Shown here piece after piece: positions 48,008 through 50,797 of a DNA stretch of 50,797 nt (position 1 is its first letter; the number at the start of each line of letters is the position of its first letter). Location of the stretch: IMG/VR virus record IMGVR_UViG_3300032053_000118, positions 1 to 50,797 of that record; one strand, 5' to 3'. Position numbers and translations under genes: made by a program. The DNA is from a virus. The notes beneath the pieces were generated by a model, which was not told the DNA's origin, searched no databases, and worked only from the letters and a program-made list of their open reading frames with translations.

Positions 48008-48984
48008 TAGATTATCCCCAATTCTTTTGCTTTATCTTCGTCTAAAAACTTTTCAACACCATTTACAATTACTTTAATCTGATTTTTCAATAAAGATATT
48101 CCATTTGAAATTTTCATAAATACTTCGTTATCAAAATTAGGTAAAGATTTAATAAACTCTTTATCAGAATCTGTTAGACTTCTCCAATCCATTCTATCAG
48201 TTTTTCTTAGAAATCCTTCTGTAATTTTTGAAGATGGATTATCTTTCTTTTCTTGTTCTGTCATATTTGATAAAGAAACCCAAGTAAGAATAGGTTTAAC
48301 ATTTAAATTTCTCAATTTACTTTCAAGTTCTTTTGTATATTTCATTGTTGATGGTTTATTAAAGAAGTACAAAGGAATTTCTGTATTGAAGTAGCCGGAG
48401 TTCCCGTCGCCGGAGTTCCAGTCGCCGGAGTTCCTGTTGCCGGAGTTCCCGTAGCCGGAGTTCCCGTAGCCGGAGTTCCTGTTGCCGGAGTTCCAGTTGC
48501 CGGAGTTCCTGTTGCCGGAGTTCCCGTAGCCGGAGTTCCCGTAGCCGGAGTTCCCGTAGCCGGAGTTCCTGTTGCCGGAGTTCCAGTCGCCGGAGTTCCT
48601 GTTGCCGGAGTTCCTGTCGCCGGAGTTCCAGTCGCCGGAGTTCCTGTTGCCGGAGTTCCCGTCGCCGGAGTTCCCGTAGCCGGAGTTATTATTTTTAAGC
48701 ACAACATCCAAAATTTCTTTTGAACTTAATTCTCTAATAATTTTAATACGAGAAGTAGCAGATTTATCACTTTCTGTTTCAATTGAACCAATAGCTTCTA
48801 CTTCACAAATTCTAGTAGAACTTTCTTTTGTATAATAGTTATATACATCTAAAAGATTAGCACAGAAATGGTATCCATTGTTACAAATCTTTAATTTTCC
48901 TATGATAAAATATTCTCTACCAACTTCAAACTGAAGTCCTCTACATTTTAGATCTTTATCAAACGCTTTATATCCTCTTATCAT
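48007..48984 (-). CDS. Pentapeptide (NSGxx) repeat protein, DUF7666-type N terminus
   Basis: 325 residues. Residues 1-90 (GYKAFDKDLKCRGLQFEVG; KICNNGYHFCANLLDVYNYY; ICEVEAIGSIETESDKSA) match the N-terminal domain that precedes such repeats in other phages and mobile elements. Residues ~100-199 are 20 tandem NSG-[YDN]-[GWRF] units, expected to form a compact beta-helix or rod. The C-terminal ~125 residues are alpha/beta with MKYTKELESKLRNLN. Function unknown; DNA mimicry or protein binding have been proposed for other pentapeptide proteins. Promoter candidate at 49047-49075. Confidence 0.8.
   Translation of the reverse strand: MIRGYKAFDKDLKCRGLQFEVGREYFIIGKLKICNNGYHFCANLLDVYNYYTKESSTRICEVEAIGSIETESDKSATSRIKIIRELSSKEILDVVLKNNNSGYGNSGDGNSGNRNSGDWNSGDRNSGNRNSGDWNSGNRNSGYGNSGYGNSGYGNSGNRNSGNWNSGNRNSGYGNSGYGNSGNRNSGDWNSGDGNSGYFNTEIPLYFFNKPSTMKYTKELESKLRNLNVKPILTWVSLSNMTEQEKKDNPSSKITEGFLRKTDRMDWRSLTDSDKEFIKSLPNFDNEVFMKISNGISLLKNQIKVIVNGVEKFLDEDKAKELGII
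48388..48687 (-). repeat. 20 x 15-bp in-frame tandem repeat
   Basis: Each unit reads AAC TCC GGC nAC nGG on the coding strand. Only the two n positions vary (T/G/A and G/T/A); all other 13 bases are identical in nearly every unit, apart from the last, NSGYF. C never occurs at the variable positions. GC-rich against the AT-rich surroundings. Confidence 0.95.
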
Positions 48985-48986
48985 AA

Positions 48987-49271
48987 TTATGCAATCCTCT
49001 CTATTGGATCTGAGTTACTGTATCCATCCTCAAATCTCTTCTCTAAATTGTAATAAGTTTCTGCAAACATGTCAATGGCTTCCTGTTGACCGGGCATCAT
49101 TTTATCCCATGTCAAATATCTCTCAAGCTTTTTAGGTGTGTCGAAGTATGGGAACTTGGACAAGATATATTCACTAGTCCAGTCGAAGTAATACTTCTTA
49201 GTCTTGTCATGGATGCGACGACTTACCCAAGCACATTGAGCTTTGTATGATATGATTAATAAATCAGTCAT
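48987..49271 (-). CDS. Hypothetical protein
   Basis: 94 residues from ATG 49271 (ATGA junction with a possible 20-codon frame before it). Aromatic-rich (KKYYFDWTSEYILSKFPYF) and helical (GQQEAIDMFAETYYNLEKRF). No family recognised; an ATG 24 nt upstream is an alternative start. Confidence 0.55.
   Translation of the reverse strand: MTDLLIISYKAQCAWVSRRIHDKTKKYYFDWTSEYILSKFPYFDTPKKLERYLTWDKMMPGQQEAIDMFAETYYNLEKRFEDGYSNSDPIERIA
49047..49075 (-). promoter_or_regulatory. Promoter candidate for the repeat protein
   Basis: TTGACA (49070-49075), 17-nt spacer, TACAAT (49047-49052), about 60 nt before ATG 48984, within the upstream coding sequence. Confidence 0.5.
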
Positions 49272-49330
49272 TTCTTTTTTCCACCACAAGTACATGGAAA
49301 CCAAATACAATTAGGTTCGTGATTACTCAC
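49268..49330 (-). CDS. Candidate 20-residue Cys-rich peptide, GTG start
   Basis: GTG at 49330 overlaps the end of the DUF3310 gene, and the stop makes an ATGA junction with the next gene. It reads MSNHEPNCIWFPCTCGGKKK, with three Cys in a CPCxCGxKKK-like zinc-knuckle order similar to SEC-C ends. Exact fill between two genes supports it; length makes it uncertain. Confidence 0.35.
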   Translation of the reverse strand: MSNHEPNCIWFPCTCGGKKK

Positions 49331-49742
49331 TTTTATTCTCCAATTCTTTAATCAATCTATCCAAATAAAATCTAGCTTTCTTATAGTCTTCTAGTTCTTT
49401 GCCCTTGTATCTGGCACGACAAGTGTATTTTACAACATTAGCTGCTCGAAAATCGAGTTTTTGATCTTCAATAAAATCAATTACTTCAATTTTACCTTGT
49501 GTATAATGTGATGGTCTGTTTACTACATCTTCTTTACTTTTGAAAAAAGGTTCTAGCATTTCTTCTGTGTATCTACTTTCATCTATATCAAGAATATAAC
49601 CATTACCACGATCAATGTGAGTAATTATTGCTCCTTTACCAAAATGATTCGCCATACTTTCAACAAAAATATTAGAACCGTAAACTACGCCAACTTGTAA
49701 TTCGCTCTTAACTCGTACTTTATCTCCAAGATTATACTTCAT
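49323..49742 (-). CDS. DUF3310 protein with N-terminal SH3-like domain
   Basis: 139 residues. The N terminus is an SH3-like barrel (YNLGDKVRVKSELQVGVVYG). The C-terminal half, VNRPSHYTQGKIEVIDFIED then AANVVKYTCRARYKGKELEDYKKARFYL, is DUF3310 (phage nucleotide kinase-like family of unknown function). Overlaps the upstream gene by 4 nt. Confidence 0.8.
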   Translation of the reverse strand: MKYNLGDKVRVKSELQVGVVYGSNIFVESMANHFGKGAIITHIDRGNGYILDIDESRYTEEMLEPFFKSKEDVVNRPSHYTQGKIEVIDFIEDQKLDFRAANVVKYTCRARYKGKELEDYKKARFYLDRLIKELENKSE

Positions 49743-49993
49743 AGAACCTCCAAAAACTTCTTCAAAGTCTCTTTATCTATATTACCCACTAAATCTTCAT
49801 TCGTCAATCCTAAATTTCTTCCTATTTCATCCGACAAGTTTCTAGTGATCTCATCCACTTGTTGATCCTTGGCTTCATCCATGAACTCTCTGTCAACATC
49901 TTTGATTTGCTCAGTAGTCTTTCTAATGATGTCGCGTACTAGTTCATCATTATTAATGAGCCAGTCAACTACTTGTTGTTTGTTATTCTTCAT
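49739..49993 (-). CDS. Hypothetical acidic helical protein
   Basis: 84 residues from ATG 49993 (GGGAATTGT upstream, short overlap). Helical and charged (DELVRDIIRKTTEQIKDVDR; NLSDEIGRNLGLTNEDLVGN). No motif recognised. Confidence 0.5.
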   Translation of the reverse strand: MKNNKQQVVDWLINNDELVRDIIRKTTEQIKDVDREFMDEAKDQQVDEITRNLSDEIGRNLGLTNEDLVGNIDKETLKKFLEVL

Positions 49994-50186
49994 ACAATTC
50001 CCATTGATCAAGGTCATCATTATGGATTGTAATTGTGTCGTTTTTTAATAGCTTAGGCATTTCATTATTCCCAACGCGCCACCAAAAACCAACACATACA
50101 ATTCCAATGTCAAGCTCTTCAATATGTCTAGGTGAAAACGCTACGTCAATGTTATTCTTGTGTTTATATAAATGATCTGTTTTCAT
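49983..50186 (-). CDS. Hypothetical protein
   Basis: 67 residues, beta-rich (EELDIGIVCVGFWWRVGNNE; TITIHNDDLDQWELYEE). Overlaps neighbours at both ends. No family recognised. Confidence 0.5.
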   Translation of the reverse strand: MKTDHLYKHKNNIDVAFSPRHIEELDIGIVCVGFWWRVGNNEMPKLLKNDTITIHNDDLDQWELYEE

Positions 50187-50443
50187 ATCTTAAACCTCTC
50201 CGTTTTTCCGCTGTTACGAACTTCGTCTAAGAAACTAGCTCCAAGTTCCTTAGCTGCTAATTTAGCTTTCTTCTTTAAGGAAGTTAATGTATTTGCTGTT
50301 CCAGTTTTTAAAGTTTTTTTATCTGTTGAAATTGCATACTTAAGAGTACTTGGAAAAATTGTAATACTAGCAATTACAGTGCCACATAAAAATGATTGAG
50401 ATCTAAGTACTTCAGCTTTCTTTGTGTATTTAATTCGTGTCAT
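50183..50443 (-). CDS. Hypothetical basic protein
   Basis: 86 residues. A weakly hydrophobic segment (SFLCGTVIASITIFPSTLKYA) lies near the N terminus, then Lys-rich helix SLKKKAKLAAKELGASFLDE. Could be membrane-associated and, next to the transglycosylase, a lysis accessory; uncertain. Confidence 0.5.
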   Translation of the reverse strand: MTRIKYTKKAEVLRSQSFLCGTVIASITIFPSTLKYAISTDKKTLKTGTANTLTSLKKKAKLAAKELGASFLDEVRNSGKTERFKI

Positions 50444-50797
50444 AAGTATTTCTAATAGCTTCTACTTTATCCACATAAGCTTGATTGATAAGCTCATCGC
50501 CTCTATACTTTGGTGAACCTGTATTGTATGCTGCAATGGTAAGCTCGTCAAAGATATATCGCTTTTGTAATTGCTTCAAATAAAGAGCCGCAACCTTTAC
50601 GTTTACCGATGGTTGTTGCAATGCCAGAATGTCTAGATGGGGTACAAGCATCTTAGCTGTCTTCCCGTTGATCTGACATACACCGTGGCTACCGCCTCGT
50701 GGATCGTCAAAGTTATTGACATTCTTTAGACGACTTTCTACTGTGCAAATAGCAAGTAACATTGAGACATTGACACCGATTTTGTTTGCAACGATTG
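50430..50797 (-). CDS. Lytic transglycosylase (SLT-type), 5' end outside window
   Basis: 122 visible residues; the frame stays open to the right edge, reading IVANKIGVNVSMLLAICTVE, so the true start lies outside. The catalytic Glu is in AICTVESRL, followed by GGSHGVCQINGKTA (GxxQI motif) and the late AAYNTGSPKY, the hallmarks of the SLT/lysozyme-like fold. It cuts peptidoglycan either at DNA entry or during lysis. Overlaps the next gene by 14 nt. Confidence 0.85.
   Translation of the reverse strand, partial: IVANKIGVNVSMLLAICTVESRLKNVNNFDDPRGGSHGVCQINGKTAKMLVPHLDILALQQPSVNVKVAALYLKQLQKRYIFDELTIAAYNTGSPKYRGDELINQAYVDKVEAIRNTYDTN

Noticed and set aside
48388-48687. CRISPR array or diversity-generating variable region
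   Set aside because: Units are contiguous 15-mers without spacers, and no reverse transcriptase, template repeat or cas gene is present in the window.
48342-48707. A long minus-strand frame coding for a perfect (ATGTP)n
   Set aside because: It is the shifted frame of the NSGxx array; no start site signal, and the NSGxx frame has recognisable flanking domains.

Overview
The window is a continuous piece of a tailed-phage genome, AT-rich and tightly packed, with most neighbouring genes overlapping by 1-35 bases (often ATGA or TAATG junctions). It looks like a podovirus of a Gram-negative host: it has a T7 gp12-type tail nozzle protein, a run of Gln/Ala-rich internal-virion-like proteins, lipoproteins with lipoboxes and envelope proteins ending in Phe. 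No terminase, portal or intact capsid gene is present, so the genome continues beyond both edges. The host is unknown. A collagen-like lipoprotein and a cell-envelope protease set might suit a low-GC predatory or marine Gram-negative, but that is a guess.

Layout. Positions 1-18245 (+ strand) are the late, structural arm: the end of a probable capsid gene, thioredoxin and a small zinc protein, a beta-helix tail spike, small virion proteins, a head-tail adaptor candidate, a 1552-residue tail nozzle, a GIY-YIG homing endonuclease, four internal virion/ejection candidates and a holin-like protein. Positions 18211-50797 (- strand) converge on this arm and hold DNA metabolism, host takeover and lysis: HNH nuclease, envelope proteins, DEDDy exonuclease, metallopeptidase, two AAA+ ATPases, a methyltransferase/glycosyltransferase pair, a long structured RNA region containing tRNA-Asn, a family-B DNA polymerase split into two genes, AEP primase-helicase, Erf-type annealing protein, PD-(D/E)XK nuclease, serine protease, lipoprotein metalloprotease, a DenV-type pyrimidine-dimer glycosylase, class II (B12) ribonucleotide reductase, a pentapeptide-repeat protein, DUF3310 and a lytic transglycosylase cut by the right edge.

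How the parts work together. The phage carries its own replisome (PolB, primase-helicase, DEDDy exonuclease), recombination (Erf plus RecB/Cas4-like nuclease), nucleotide supply (NrdJ) and UV repair (DenV). Early transcription seems to use host sigma70: I find a family of promoters TTGAC[A/T/G]-N17-TAnnnT, often with -10 TAAACT, in front of most minus-strand gene blocks. Three of them sit with the -10 exactly 6 nt before the ATG, which predicts leaderless mRNAs. Two late genes share a different upstream element, TTAACAACTATAT.

Most worth a second look: (i) a roughly 560-nt non-coding region with its own promoter, long-range perfect stems and an embedded tRNA-Asn, resembling the large ornate phage RNAs ROOL and GOLLD in size and context; (ii) an intact DenV homolog that appears to start at an AUC codon; (iii) a structured 5' leader on the B12-dependent reductase gene with two mutually exclusive pairings near the ribosome site; (iv) a 20-unit repeat array in which only two of 15 bases per unit vary; (v) DNA polymerase split just before its catalytic DTDS motif. 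Start codons were re-chosen in several places where a ribosome site, promoter or ATGA junction decides.
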